Positions 32,280 to 41,524 of a stretch of DNA of 64,000 bases are shown here, in pieces. The notes beneath the pieces are model-generated. The model made no database searches. It saw nothing but the letters and a program-made list of their open reading frames with translations, and was not told the origin of the DNA. The position numbers and the translations under genes are program-made. The DNA comes from JARRNE01 sp963824085. Its GTDB lineage: Bacteria; Pseudomonadota; Gammaproteobacteria; Chromatiales; Chromatiaceae. The stretch covers positions 186,001-250,000 of the forward strand of contig CAWGNT010000015.1 of the NCBI GenBank assembly GCA_963824085.1. The letters are read 5' to 3'. Position 1 is the stretch's first letter. Each line of letters opens with the position of its first letter.

Positions 32280-32561
32280 ATGTCCGATCTCGAGATCCAT
32301 TGCGAGCACAAGCCTTCCCCTGCCAAGCTGGAGGTGCTCGGCGTAGACGATTGGCCCGTCTGGAAGAAGGAGGTCTCCAGCTTCGCTTGGCAATACGACC
32401 AGAGTGAAACCTGCTACGTGATTCGCGGACGGTTCGTGGTCACCCCGGAGGGCGGGGAGCCCCGAGAGTTTGCGCGCGGCGACCTTATCACCTTTCCCGC
32501 GGGCCTCTCCTGCACCTGGGACATCCTGGAGCCAGTGGAAAAGCATTACACCTTCGGGTAG
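32280..32561 (+). CDS. Small cupin-domain protein
   Basis: 93 residues from the ATG at 32280. Single cupin fold of the DUF861/Cupin_3 type: WPVWKKEVSSFAWQYDQSET, CYVIRGRFVVTP and FARGDLITFPAGLSCTWDIL. Cupin_3 proteins include ureidoglycolate- and ethanolamine-related enzymes, but the substrate here is unknown. Metal-ligand positions are partly replaced (few His), so a catalytic role is doubtful. Divergent from pncC; a perfect GCGGGG/CCCCGC hairpin lies 20 bases after its stop but has no T-run. Confidence 0.8.
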   Translation: MSDLEIHCEHKPSPAKLEVLGVDDWPVWKKEVSSFAWQYDQSETCYVIRGRFVVTPEGGEPREFARGDLITFPAGLSCTWDILEPVEKHYTFG

Positions 32562-32626
32562 CACCAGAGCGCGAGAGCCGTGCGGGGCTGACACCCCGCG
32601 ACTCCGACCCCTGCGAACAACCTATG

Positions 32627-32804
32627 CTTATACCCAACTCGCGCGGTCTATTCGCTTTACGGCCCGAGGGGTCGGGTTGCGCCCGACGGGGGTGTCGGCC
32701 GCAGGGAGGCGGCCGTCAAGCCTTCAGGGACTGATCCACGGCGTCCCCCGGCGGGCGCAACCCGACCCCAGAAAACGAAAACATCAAATACAAGCGGTAT
32801 AACG
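32627..32804 (-). repeat. Palindromic repeat element, copy A
   Basis: Core 32668–32769 with inverted ends GGGGTCGGGTTGCGCCCG and its reverse complement, and an inner hairpin GGCCGC…GCGGCC. Outer flanks also match copies B and C and end in TTATACC/GGTATAA. Opposite orientation to the copies at 44.3 and 50.4 kb. No coding capacity. Confidence 0.8.
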
Positions 32805-32927
32805 GTAAGAAGCGCTGAACAGGAGGTTGCGGATCTCAGCGTGCGGGAATGGTCGTATGCCCCGCAACAGCGCCGACTCGATCGGTGTTTCCTTGACAGA
32901 GATCAGGTCTAGATCGTCCCGAACTCG

Positions 32928-35618
32928 ATGGCTCAACACCAGGTCCCACACGCTCTCGAGCCGGAGAACCTCTTCGCGGCGCTAGAGAGCTCACCGCACG
33001 GGCTCAGTCCCTCGGAGGTCGCCGCCCGCCTCCAACGCTATGGACCCAATGCCCTGCCCCGACCGGAGCCGGACCGCCTCGCGGTCGTCTTTCTGCGGCA
33101 GTTCCTGAGCCCGCTCATCTACATCCTGCTGGCCGCCGCTGCGGTCTCCATGCTGATTGGGGAATACTCCGACGCCGTCTTCATTTTCGCGGTGCTGCTC
33201 CTCAACGCCGTCATCGGTGCAGCTCAGGAGCTCTCTGCGCAGAAGGCAGCGACCGCGCTTCAGCAGTTCGTCCCAACCCGGGCCAAGGTGCAGCGGCAAG
33301 GGGAGGCATACGAGATCGATGCAGCCGAGCTCGTTCCCGGAGATCTCGTCTCCCTCGAGGGGGGCGATAAGGTGCCCGTCGACCTGCGGCTCACGAGCAG
33401 CCATGACCTTGAGGTGGATGAGTCCATCCTGACGGGCGAGTCGCTCGCTGCACACAAGCTCGCCCACACCTGCCTGGCCCCCGAGACGCCCCTGGCGGAG
33501 CGCCTGAATATGGTCTACGCGGGGACGCTGGTCGCTCGCGGCCGCGGTAACGGCGTAGCCACCGCGACCGGCCTGCACACGGAGCTCGGCAAGATCGCCG
33601 CCGCCGTACTCGGTCGCCGACCCACCAAGCCGCCCCTGCTCCTGCGCATGGAGCGCTTCACCATCAACGTCGCCATCCTCGTGGGATTCGCCGTGCTGCT
33701 GCTCGCGGGCGCATCCTTGGCAAGGGGCGAGCCCCTGGCGCAGATCTTTTTGCAGGCCGTGGCGCTGGCGGTCTCCGCAATTCCCGAGGGGTTGCCGGTG
33801 GCGCTCACGGTCGCGCTCGCTATCGGCATGCGGCGCATGGCGAGGCGCAACGTCATCGTGCGCAAGCTCGTCGCAGTGGAGGCGCTCGGGTCCTGTACCT
33901 ACATCGCCTCGGACAAGACGGGCACCCTAACGGTCAATCAGCTCACCGCCCGCCGGGCGGCACTGCCGGGCCTCGAGCCGTGGGAGATTACGGGCGAAGG
34001 ACTGGTGCCGGAGGGAGGCGTGATCACGCCGGCAGGCGCCCCCAGCGCGGAGGAGGCCGCCCTCTACGAGCGCCTGTGCCTGGCTGCGGTCTTAAGCAAC
34101 GAGGGCTTCCTGGGACTGAAGTCCGGGAGCTGGACCCAACATGGCGATGCCGTGGACGTCGCGCTCCTGGTCATGGCCCACAAACAGGGCATCACCCGCG
34201 GCGAGGCGAGCAACCGCTGCCCCGAGATCGACAGCATCCCATTCGAGTCGGAGCGTCTGCTCTCTGCCAGCCTCAATCGGCGCGAGGACACGACCTGGGC
34301 CTTCGTCAAGGGTGCGCTCGAGCGCCTGCTCCCTCTGTGCAGTCGCAGGGCCGCCATCGGTGGGGATCAACCGCTGGAGCCTCAACAGCTTGTCACGCAG
34401 GCGGAGACGCTTGCGGCAGCCGGATACCGGGTCCTCGCGCTGGCCTCCGGGGTCGTCTCCATGCCCCCAGGGGCCGTGTTCTCGGAGGAGCACCTGCGAG
34501 ACCTTACCTTCTTGGGTCTGGTGGGGCTCATCGATCCGCTGCGCCCCGAGGCGCCGTCGGCCGTGGCGGCCTGCGCCGACGCGGGCGTACGGGTCGCCAT
34601 GGTGACAGGTGACCACCCGGCAACCGCCCTCGCCCTCGCCCGTGAGCTCGGACTCGCCCAGCATCCGTCCCAAGTGGTGACCGGCCCCGAGCTCCGCGAG
34701 GCGGAGAATCCCGCCGAGCGGGTACTGAGCTCCCGTGTGTTTGCCCGGATTGAGCCGCAGCAGAAACAGGACATCCTCCAGTACCTGCAGTCGAATGGGC
34801 ACTTCGTCGCGATGACGGGCGACGGGGCGAACGACGCGCCCGCCCTGCGCGGCGCCCACGTCGGCGTTGCCATGGGGAAGAGCGGGACCGACCTCGCGCG
34901 CGAGACCGCCGACCTCATCCTCACCGACGACAACTTCGCCTCCATCATCGCCGGCATCGACGAGGGCCGAGTCGCCTACGCCAATGTACGCAAGGTGATC
35001 TTCCTCCTGGTCTCCACCGGCGCGGCGGAGATTGTGCTCTTCTCGCTCGCCGTCGTCGCCGGCCTGCCGCTCCCGCTCCTGGCCGTGCAGCTGCTTTGGC
35101 TCAACCTCGTCACCAACGGCATCCAGGACGTGGCCCTCGCCTTCGAGCCGGCGGAGGGGGACGAGCTGAAGCGGCCACCACGCCCTCCCAGCGAGCCGAT
35201 CTTCAATCGGCTGATGGTTGAGCGCGTGCTGATCTCCGCCCTCGTGATTGGGGCTCTTGCCTTTGCCCTCTTCCAGTGGCTCCTCACCCAGGACTACAGC
35301 GTCGAGGAGGCGCGCAACGGCACCCTCCTGCTGATGGTCCTGTTCGAGAATGTGCAAGTCTTCAACAGCCGCTCCGAGACACGGTCCGCCTTCCGCCACA
35401 ACCCGATGCGCAACCCCCTGCTGCTCTTCGGCACCCTGATTGCCCAGGCAGTGCACATCGGCGCCATGTATACGCCTTGGATCAGCGACGTCCTTGGCAT
35501 TCAGCCCGTATCCTTGGCGCACTGGGCGCAGCTGCTCGCGATCGCCCTGTCGATCCTGATCGTGATGGAGGCACACAAGTGGTGGAGCTCGCGGCGGAGC
35601 CAGATGGGCGTACGCTGA
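32928..35618 (+). CDS. Cation-transporting P-type ATPase
   Basis: 896 residues, start ATG at 32928. Pumps a cation across the inner membrane with ATP. Domains in order: N-terminal cation-ATPase domain (8–75), E1–E2 actuator with LVPGDLVSLEGGDKVPVDLR and ESILTGES, phosphorylation site DKTGTLT at 329–335, nucleotide-binding domain, hinge MTGDGANDAPAL near 630, and six C-terminal membrane helices. TM4 has AIPEGLPVA, the P2-type pattern shared by calcium/manganese and some Na/K pumps. Closest to the bacterial P2 group of about 900 residues; ion specificity cannot be assigned. No metallochaperone or regulator is next to it. Confidence 0.93.
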   Translation: MAQHQVPHALEPENLFAALESSPHGLSPSEVAARLQRYGPNALPRPEPDRLAVVFLRQFLSPLIYILLAAAAVSMLIGEYSDAVFIFAVLLLNAVIGAAQELSAQKAATALQQFVPTRAKVQRQGEAYEIDAAELVPGDLVSLEGGDKVPVDLRLTSSHDLEVDESILTGESLAAHKLAHTCLAPETPLAERLNMVYAGTLVARGRGNGVATATGLHTELGKIAAAVLGRRPTKPPLLLRMERFTINVAILVGFAVLLLAGASLARGEPLAQIFLQAVALAVSAIPEGLPVALTVALAIGMRRMARRNVIVRKLVAVEALGSCTYIASDKTGTLTVNQLTARRAALPGLEPWEITGEGLVPEGGVITPAGAPSAEEAALYERLCLAAVLSNEGFLGLKSGSWTQHGDAVDVALLVMAHKQGITRGEASNRCPEIDSIPFESERLLSASLNRREDTTWAFVKGALERLLPLCSRRAAIGGDQPLEPQQLVTQAETLAAAGYRVLALASGVVSMPPGAVFSEEHLRDLTFLGLVGLIDPLRPEAPSAVAACADAGVRVAMVTGDHPATALALARELGLAQHPSQVVTGPELREAENPAERVLSSRVFARIEPQQKQDILQYLQSNGHFVAMTGDGANDAPALRGAHVGVAMGKSGTDLARETADLILTDDNFASIIAGIDEGRVAYANVRKVIFLLVSTGAAEIVLFSLAVVAGLPLPLLAVQLLWLNLVTNGIQDVALAFEPAEGDELKRPPRPPSEPIFNRLMVERVLISALVIGALAFALFQWLLTQDYSVEEARNGTLLLMVLFENVQVFNSRSETRSAFRHNPMRNPLLLFGTLIAQAVHIGAMYTPWISDVLGIQPVSLAHWAQLLAIALSILIVMEAHKWWSSRRSQMGVR

Positions 35619-35658
35619 TCCGCCGCCCATACCTCGGCTGGTAAGTCGGCCACATGGC

Positions 35659-36282
35659 TCAAACTGCGCCAGATTGATCACCCCCCATGAGGGCCAGCAC
35701 GTCGCGCACGACGGATGGGTCGACCCGAATCCCGTGTGTTTGACGCAGACGCTCGGCCACCGCCAGCGCCTCGGCTGGTCGCCCCTCAAGGGCCCCGACC
35801 AGTCCGGTGAGATCCTCCACCATCGCCCAGGGATAGATGATCCAGCGCCATGTCTCTACCTTGACGGCGAAGTAGTCAGGCACGCAGCGCGACACCGCCT
35901 TGTGATGCAGCACCGCCGTGCGGATCTCTATCGGGTTACCAGCGGAACGGATGTGATCGATGGCCGCGTCCAAGCTGTCGCCCGTATCGGTCACGTCGTC
36001 CACCACGAGAACCCTCTGGCCGTCGACGGAGGCGCGCAGGGGATAGCGCACTCTCGCGCGCCTGTGCTTTTGCGTTCCCTTGTAGTGCTCGACCTTGATG
36101 TCCGTCAGGTTAAGATTGCCCAGGTAGTCCGACAGGAGCCGACCGGGTATCCAGCCGCCGCGACCGACCGCCACGATGATGTCGGACTTGAAGCCGTCGT
36201 CTCGAATGCGAAAGGCCAGGTCGCGGCTGAGCCGATGAACCTGACGCCAGCTAACGATTTGGCAGCGTATGTCGCGGCTCAC
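35659..36282 (-). CDS. Phosphoribosyltransferase, Gpt/xanthine type
   Basis: 207 residues from the GTG at 36282, which has GGGAG seven bases upstream; a longer frame from another GTG at 36339 lacks one. The PRPP-binding loop is VLVVDDVTDTGDSL, and IVAVGRGGWIPGRLLSDYLG is the substrate-side loop of purine-salvage enzymes. Probably converts a purine base and PRPP to a nucleotide. The C-terminal extension (WRWIIYPWAMVEDL followed by a helix region) is seen in archaeal-type Gpt-like proteins. Convergent with the P-type ATPase. Confidence 0.85.
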   Translation of the reverse strand: MSRDIRCQIVSWRQVHRLSRDLAFRIRDDGFKSDIIVAVGRGGWIPGRLLSDYLGNLNLTDIKVEHYKGTQKHRRARVRYPLRASVDGQRVLVVDDVTDTGDSLDAAIDHIRSAGNPIEIRTAVLHHKAVSRCVPDYFAVKVETWRWIIYPWAMVEDLTGLVGALEGRPAEALAVAERLRQTHGIRVDPSVVRDVLALMGGDQSGAV

Positions 36283-36513
36283 TGTATTTCTCCCGCCACG
36301 TCGACAATCGTAGGGTAAAGCGGACACGTGGTCTTTCACGGTGTTTGCGAGATTACTCCAGAGTCCTTGCGCGTATTGTCTCTACTCTGATTGTGCAGGC
36401 GGACCATGCACGGACGGCCGTCGCCACTGCGTGCTCGTGGGAGCGAAGAACCAATCGGCCCGTCGGGTAGCGCAGGACCGCCGGCATCTCGGAGCCAGCT
36501 AGGAATCCAACCG

Positions 36514-37806
36514 ATGACACCCAAATCGCCAGACGTCTCGAAACAGGTATCCGAGGTCTTAGGGCTCAACGAGGATGGCCGCGGGCATCGCCGCGCGCGC
36601 TACTGGATCGGCGCACTGGCGCTCTTGACCGTTCTTGGCGGCGCCGGCGTCCTGCTGGCTCCGAGCAAGGAGAACGGAATCCAGTACAAGACCGCCGAGG
36701 TCAAGCGGGGTGATCTCACGGTGCGGGTAACGGCGACCGGCAAGCTCGAGCCGGTCAATCAGGTGGACGTAGGCACCGAGGTCTCGGGGACCATCGAGTC
36801 GGTGGCGGTGGACTACAACGACCGGGTGAGCGCCGGAGAGGTGCTTGCCAGGCTCGACACGGATCAGCTGGAGGCGCGGCATCGGGAAGCGGAGGCGGTG
36901 CTCGCCTTGGCCAGGGCCCGGGTGCTCGAGGCCCAAGCGACAGTGACCGAGACCGGAAACAAGCTGCGCCGGACCGAGGATATGATCAACAAGAAGCTGG
37001 CGTCGCCCGAGGAGCTGGACACGGCGGCCGCCGCTCACAAGCGTGCAGAGGCCCTGCTGGTAGTGGCACAGGCCCAGGTCGCGCAGGCGCAAGCGCAGCT
37101 GGACGCCGATACCCGTGCCTTGGAGAAGGCCGTCATTCGCGCCCCAATCAATGGCATCGTGCTGGAGCGCAAGGTGGAGCCGGGGCAAACGGTGGCGGCG
37201 TCCCTGCAGACGCCCGTGCTCTTTACCTTGGCCGAGAATCTGGCCCAGATGGAGCTGCATGTGGACGTCGACGAGGCGGACGTCGGCCAGGTCGCCGCCG
37301 GACAGCACGCGGAATTCACCGTGGATGCCTATCCCGACCGCAGCTTTCCCGCCGAGATCACCCAGGTTCGCTTCGCGCCCCAGACCGTGGAAGGGGTGGT
37401 CACATACGAGACGCTCCTCTCGGTGGACAACGTGCGGCTCCTCCTGCGTCCGGGCATGACCGCAACGGCCGACATCACGGTCGACCAGCTCCAGGACGCG
37501 CTGCTCGTGCCGAATGCCGCCCTGCGGTTCACGCCGCCCGCACAACGCCTCGCCGCCGGTCGGTCCCGTGGCCTGGTCGGCATGCTGCTTCCCCGCCATC
37601 CACCAAGGGCCGCAAAGCGGCCCGCCGAAAACGGTAAGAAGGGGGGAAAGCGTGGGCACGTCTGGGTGCTCCGCGACGGCAAACCGGTCTCGGTGCCTAT
37701 CACCGCAGGAGCCACGGACGGCGTGGTGACACAGATCGTAGCGGGACAGTTGGAAGCAGGCGAACAGGTTCTCATCGATGCTGTTACCCCCGGTGGCGGA
37801 ACGTGA
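36514..37806 (+). CDS. MacA-like periplasmic adaptor protein
   Basis: 430 residues from the ATG at 36514 (AGGA upstream). One N-terminal membrane anchor (ARYWIGALALLTVLGGAGVLL), then the HlyD/MacA layout: lipoyl half (VTATGKLEPVNQVDVGTEVS), a helical hairpin at about 120–220 with strong coiled-coil heptads, the second lipoyl half (VIRAPINGIVLERKVEPGQT), beta-barrel and membrane-proximal domains. A Lys/Arg-rich insertion lies near 345–385. First of three genes encoding a MacAB-type exporter; the stop overlaps the next start by four bases. Confidence 0.92.
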   Translation: MTPKSPDVSKQVSEVLGLNEDGRGHRRARYWIGALALLTVLGGAGVLLAPSKENGIQYKTAEVKRGDLTVRVTATGKLEPVNQVDVGTEVSGTIESVAVDYNDRVSAGEVLARLDTDQLEARHREAEAVLALARARVLEAQATVTETGNKLRRTEDMINKKLASPEELDTAAAAHKRAEALLVVAQAQVAQAQAQLDADTRALEKAVIRAPINGIVLERKVEPGQTVAASLQTPVLFTLAENLAQMELHVDVDEADVGQVAAGQHAEFTVDAYPDRSFPAEITQVRFAPQTVEGVVTYETLLSVDNVRLLLRPGMTATADITVDQLQDALLVPNAALRFTPPAQRLAAGRSRGLVGMLLPRHPPRAAKRPAENGKKGGKRGHVWVLRDGKPVSVPITAGATDGVVTQIVAGQLEAGEQVLIDAVTPGGGT

Positions 37807-38525
37807 ACGACAAGGCTCGGGAGACCTCGGCGCCGCTCATCGAGCTGCGAGGGGTCACCAAGGTCTACGGCCAGGGAGCAGCGGCCATGCATGCCCTGCG
37901 TGGGGTAGATCTCGCGATCGCGAAGGGCGAGCTCGTCGCCGTCATGGGACCGAGCGGCTCGGGTAAATCCACGGCTATGAACATCCTCGGCTGCCTCGAC
38001 ACACCGACGGAGGGCTCCTACCACTTCCTCGGGGTGGACGTGGCCGGACTCTCGCGGGATCAACGGGCGATGCTTCGGCAGCATTACCTCGGCTTCGTGT
38101 TCCAGGGTTTCAACCTGCTCAGCCGCACCTCCGCGCTGGAGAATGTCGAGCTCCCGCTCATCTATCGCAGAGTCCCCGGCGGAGAGCGGCATGAGCGCGC
38201 GCGCCAGGCGCTGGGGGCGGTCGGTCTCGCTGGCTGGGAGGGTCATACCCCCTCCGAGCTCTCCGGCGGACAGCAGCAGCGGGTCGCCATCGCGCGGGCA
38301 CTGGTCACCGACCCAGCCGTCGTATTGGCCGACGAGCCTACGGGCAATCTGGATACCGCCCGCAGCCACGAGATCATGGATCTCCTCACGACCCTCAACC
38401 GCGACCGCGGGATCACCGTCATCATGATCACCCACGAGCGTGAGATGGCCGCCTACGCGAGGCGAATAGTGCATTTCCTGGATGGGCTCGTGGAGAGCAA
38501 CGCACACGCCCGGGAGAGTGCCTGA
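37803..38525 (+). CDS. MacB-type ABC transporter ATPase
   Basis: 240 residues, GTG start overlapping the adaptor gene. Walker A GPSGSGKST, Q loop GFVFQGFNLL, signature LSGGQQQRVAIARAL, Walker B VVLADEPTGNLD, H loop ITHE. This is the LolD/MacB subfamily. It is separate from the permease here, unlike E. coli MacB where both are fused. Powers the mechanotransmission exporter formed with the downstream permease. Confidence 0.95.
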   Translation: MNDKARETSAPLIELRGVTKVYGQGAAAMHALRGVDLAIAKGELVAVMGPSGSGKSTAMNILGCLDTPTEGSYHFLGVDVAGLSRDQRAMLRQHYLGFVFQGFNLLSRTSALENVELPLIYRRVPGGERHERARQALGAVGLAGWEGHTPSELSGGQQQRVAIARALVTDPAVVLADEPTGNLDTARSHEIMDLLTTLNRDRGITVIMITHEREMAAYARRIVHFLDGLVESNAHARESA

Positions 38526-39730
38526 TGCTCTGGAACAGCCTGCTGCTCGCGGTGCGCGAGATTCGCCGCAACGTCCTGCGCTCGTTTCTCACCATCCTCG
38601 GTATCGTTATCGGCGTCGCGGCGGTCATCGTCATGGTGACCCTTGGGGAGGGGGCGACGCTGCAGGTACGCAAGCAGATCGAAAGCCTCGGGAGCAATCT
38701 CCTCATCGTCCGCCCCGGCCAACGGATGGGTCCCGGCATGAGCTCGGACGCACCCCCCTTCAACATGGACGACGTTATTGCCCTGCGCCGCGAGATTCCG
38801 GCGTTGGCCGCGGCGGCCCCGGCCGCATCCCAGGCCATGACGGCGATCGTAGGCAACAACAACTGGGCCACCTCCGCCATCGGGAGCGACAACCAGTACC
38901 TGACCGCGCGCAGCTGGACCCTGGCAGCCGGTCGTCAGTTCACGGAAAGCGAGCTCCGTGCTGGGAAGGCCGTGTGTATCCTCGGCGCCACGGTGCGACA
39001 GGAGCTCTTCGGCTCGCAGGACCCGATCGGCAACAGAATCCGCCTGAAGAAGCTCTCCTGCGAGGTGATCGGGCTGCTTGCCGCCAAGGGGCAGAGCAGC
39101 ATGGGCTCTGACCAGGACGACCTGGTAATGATGCCGCTGCGCACCGTTCAGCGGCGCATCACCGGCAACCAGGATGTCCGGGTCATCTACCTCTCGGTGC
39201 GCGAAGGCCGTTCGACCGACCAGGTCAAGGCGGATGCGGAACGCCTGCTCAGAGAGCGGCGGCACATCTCGGCCTCCGAGGAGGACAACTTTTCCGTCCG
39301 CGATATGCGCGAGATCGCCAATATGCTGACCGGCACCACCCAGGTGCTGACAGCCCTCTTGGGGGCGGTAGCCTCCGTGAGTCTCCTGGTGGGCGGCATC
39401 GGCATCATGAACATCATGCTGGTCTCGGTCACGGAGCGCACGCGGGAGATCGGGATACGGCTCGCGATCGGGGCGCGCGAGCGTGAGGTGCTGATGCAGT
39501 TCCTGGTCGAGGCCATGGTGCTCGCCTCGTTCGGCGGCCTGCTGGGCATCCTCCTCGCCGTGGCGGCATCGATCGGCCTAGCCCGTGTCCTTCAGGTCCC
39601 CTTCGTTCTCAACGGAAGCATCGTCGCCATCGCCTTTCTCTTTTCCGCCGCCGTTGGTGTCATCTTCGGATTCTTTCCTGCGCGCCGCGCGGCACGGCTG
39701 GATCCTATCGAGGCACTGCGCCACGAGTGA
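38525..39730 (+). CDS. MacB-type ABC transporter permease
   Basis: 401 residues, starting one base into the ATPase stop (TGATG). Four membrane helices in MacB arrangement: one at 22–45, then a periplasmic MacB_PCD domain to about 275, then three (about 280–305, 330–355 and 365–390) with MNIMLVSVTERTREIGIRLA and the final RRAARLDPIEALRHE, both strongly conserved in FtsX-like permeases. Exports an unknown lipoprotein, peptide or glycolipid through the adaptor and an outer-membrane channel. Confidence 0.95.
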   Translation: MLWNSLLLAVREIRRNVLRSFLTILGIVIGVAAVIVMVTLGEGATLQVRKQIESLGSNLLIVRPGQRMGPGMSSDAPPFNMDDVIALRREIPALAAAAPAASQAMTAIVGNNNWATSAIGSDNQYLTARSWTLAAGRQFTESELRAGKAVCILGATVRQELFGSQDPIGNRIRLKKLSCEVIGLLAAKGQSSMGSDQDDLVMMPLRTVQRRITGNQDVRVIYLSVREGRSTDQVKADAERLLRERRHISASEEDNFSVRDMREIANMLTGTTQVLTALLGAVASVSLLVGGIGIMNIMLVSVTERTREIGIRLAIGAREREVLMQFLVEAMVLASFGGLLGILLAVAASIGLARVLQVPFVLNGSIVAIAFLFSAAVGVIFGFFPARRAARLDPIEALRHE

Positions 39731-39943
39731 GGCACTCTCAACGGACGAGACGGCAGCGACTCTGATCCCTGCCCGCCCGGTCACTTCCCGCTCCGATCGG
39801 AGCGGGGATCAAACCCCAGCTTGCTCCTCTTTGTCCCACGTCATCATAGAAGGCGCGCATCCTGTTGGCGCCTAGGGTACAATTTCTCGCGGGGTTTCAC
39901 GGGGTTGGCGTACAAGCGCCTGTCAGAGCTAAAGAATAATCCA

Positions 39944-41449
39944 ATGATTTCGCGAATTGGGGCTGGTGTTCTCTTGTTGCTGGGGCTCGCCGTTCAGGCT
40001 CCTGCGGCTGAAATCAAGCGGAATTGGGGCGTAATCCTCTCTGCGGACTACAACAGCAATCTCGGTCTGCGCAGCGTCGACGAGCAAAGCGGCACCGTCC
40101 TGCGGGTGAGCCCCTTCTATACGGTGCAGCGCGCGGGAGCACGTGCCAAGACGACCTTTACCTATGCCCCTCAGGTGGTCTTCTACCCGCAAGGGACCTA
40201 CGACAACCAGGTCTGGCAGTATTTGAGCGCGCGCTCGAATATCGAGGTGGTCAAGAACAACTTCTTTCTGGACGTATACGCCACGGCCAACCCGAACACC
40301 ATCAGTCCCGACCGGCCGATCGGTGGCCTGACAGGCATCAGCGACACCAACCCGAATAATCTGTCCCAGACCTTCACAGCGGGGATCACGCCACGCCTCA
40401 CGCTCCGCGTGAAGGACTATGCGAACGTGAATATTTCCCCGGGCATCAACTACGTCTACAACTCGGAGGGAACGACAGACAACTACGGCGGGACGAATAC
40501 GCGCGCCAGCGTGTCGAGCGGAACCTACTTCAGCCGCATGCCCTGGTCGCTGACCTACAGCGCGAACCTGTTGAACAACCAAGGGAACGACAACTTCCAG
40601 AGCACCACGGGGAGGGTGGGATATATCTTCAATAGGAAATGGCAGGTCTATTTGAGGCTCATCTACGACAACAACAGCTATCAGTCCACGAGCAGCACCA
40701 GCGGTCTCGGCTGGCAGGCCGGTGTCACATGGACACCCACGGCGCGTACCAGCATCACCGCGGGTTACGGCGACCGGTACTTCGGGGCCTGGCCCACGCT
40801 GTCCCTTAGTCACAGGGCAAGACACACGGCCTGGACCGCGCGATGGGAATCCACCGTCTACAATGCGCGGCAGGAGCTGCTGGGGCAGCAGATCTTCCCT
40901 GTGACCGACGCCTTCGGAAATCCGATACAGAATCCCGTCACGCAGGACCAGGTCCTTCTTCAAGCCGGGTCCCCGGCCCTCACGAACGCGGTCTACGTGA
41001 ACAACAACTTCAGCGCGACCGTGTCAACCAACTGGCGACGGACCCCTGCCTCGCTGAACTTCAACTACTACCAAAGGAAATACCAGGACCAGCCGCTGAA
41101 CACCGACGACTACACGGTTTACGGCAGGATAGGCCGCAACCTGTCGGCGAGGACAAGCCTGAATCTTTCCCTGCAGTGGTGGGACCACAGCGAGCAGCGT
41201 ACGGACGCTGTCGACTACACGCAGAAAGTGGCAGCCGTCTGGCTGCAGCGGACCATTACCCAGAATCTGTCTTCCAGACTCGGGTACTCGTATACGAAGC
41301 GAACCTCGAGTGATCCCCTGAACGAATACGACAATAACCAGATCTTCTTGGCCATCGTGTTGACGCCGGGAGGACAAGGCGGTGGAGGTGCAGTCCGCGG
41401 CGGTGCGGGGCTCAACATCGGCAGCCCCGGTGCAAACCTCGGCCGATAA
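39944..41449 (+). CDS. PEP-CTERM-system-associated outer-membrane barrel
   Basis: 501 residues. Signal peptide (GVLLLLGLAVQAPA-AE), then alternating beta strands ending in Asn-, Thr- and Tyr-rich turns throughout, as in a large outer-membrane barrel. The pattern (RNWGVILSADYNSNLGLRS, LSQTFTAGITPRLTLRVKDY, TTGRVGYIFNRKWQVYLRLI, TARTSITAGYGDRYFG) resembles the TIGR03016 family found with exosortase/EPS loci. The tail is Gly-rich. It lies 213 bases downstream of the MacAB-like operon on the same strand and may be the outer-membrane partner; that is inference. No exosortase gene is in the window. Confidence 0.75.
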   Translation: MISRIGAGVLLLLGLAVQAPAAEIKRNWGVILSADYNSNLGLRSVDEQSGTVLRVSPFYTVQRAGARAKTTFTYAPQVVFYPQGTYDNQVWQYLSARSNIEVVKNNFFLDVYATANPNTISPDRPIGGLTGISDTNPNNLSQTFTAGITPRLTLRVKDYANVNISPGINYVYNSEGTTDNYGGTNTRASVSSGTYFSRMPWSLTYSANLLNNQGNDNFQSTTGRVGYIFNRKWQVYLRLIYDNNSYQSTSSTSGLGWQAGVTWTPTARTSITAGYGDRYFGAWPTLSLSHRARHTAWTARWESTVYNARQELLGQQIFPVTDAFGNPIQNPVTQDQVLLQAGSPALTNAVYVNNNFSATVSTNWRRTPASLNFNYYQRKYQDQPLNTDDYTVYGRIGRNLSARTSLNLSLQWWDHSEQRTDAVDYTQKVAAVWLQRTITQNLSSRLGYSYTKRTSSDPLNEYDNNQIFLAIVLTPGGQGGGGAVRGGAGLNIGSPGANLGR

Positions 41450-41524
41450 GCCCTACGCCGCTCCGAAGGACAGAGCCCACCGGCTCCGCAGCATCCGGAG
41501 CGCATCTATCCGCAGGATGGCGCT

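Noticed and set aside
32582..32599. GCGGGG-CTGACA-CCCCGC hairpin as a terminator after the cupin gene
   Set aside because: Good stem but no T-run; left as a note.
34092..35789. Long open frame opposite the P-type ATPase
   Set aside because: Shadow frame; the plus-strand ATPase is complete with all motifs.
41480..41524. Imperfect hairpin between the barrel gene and larE as a bidirectional terminator
   Set aside because: Stem is interrupted and no T-run on either strand.
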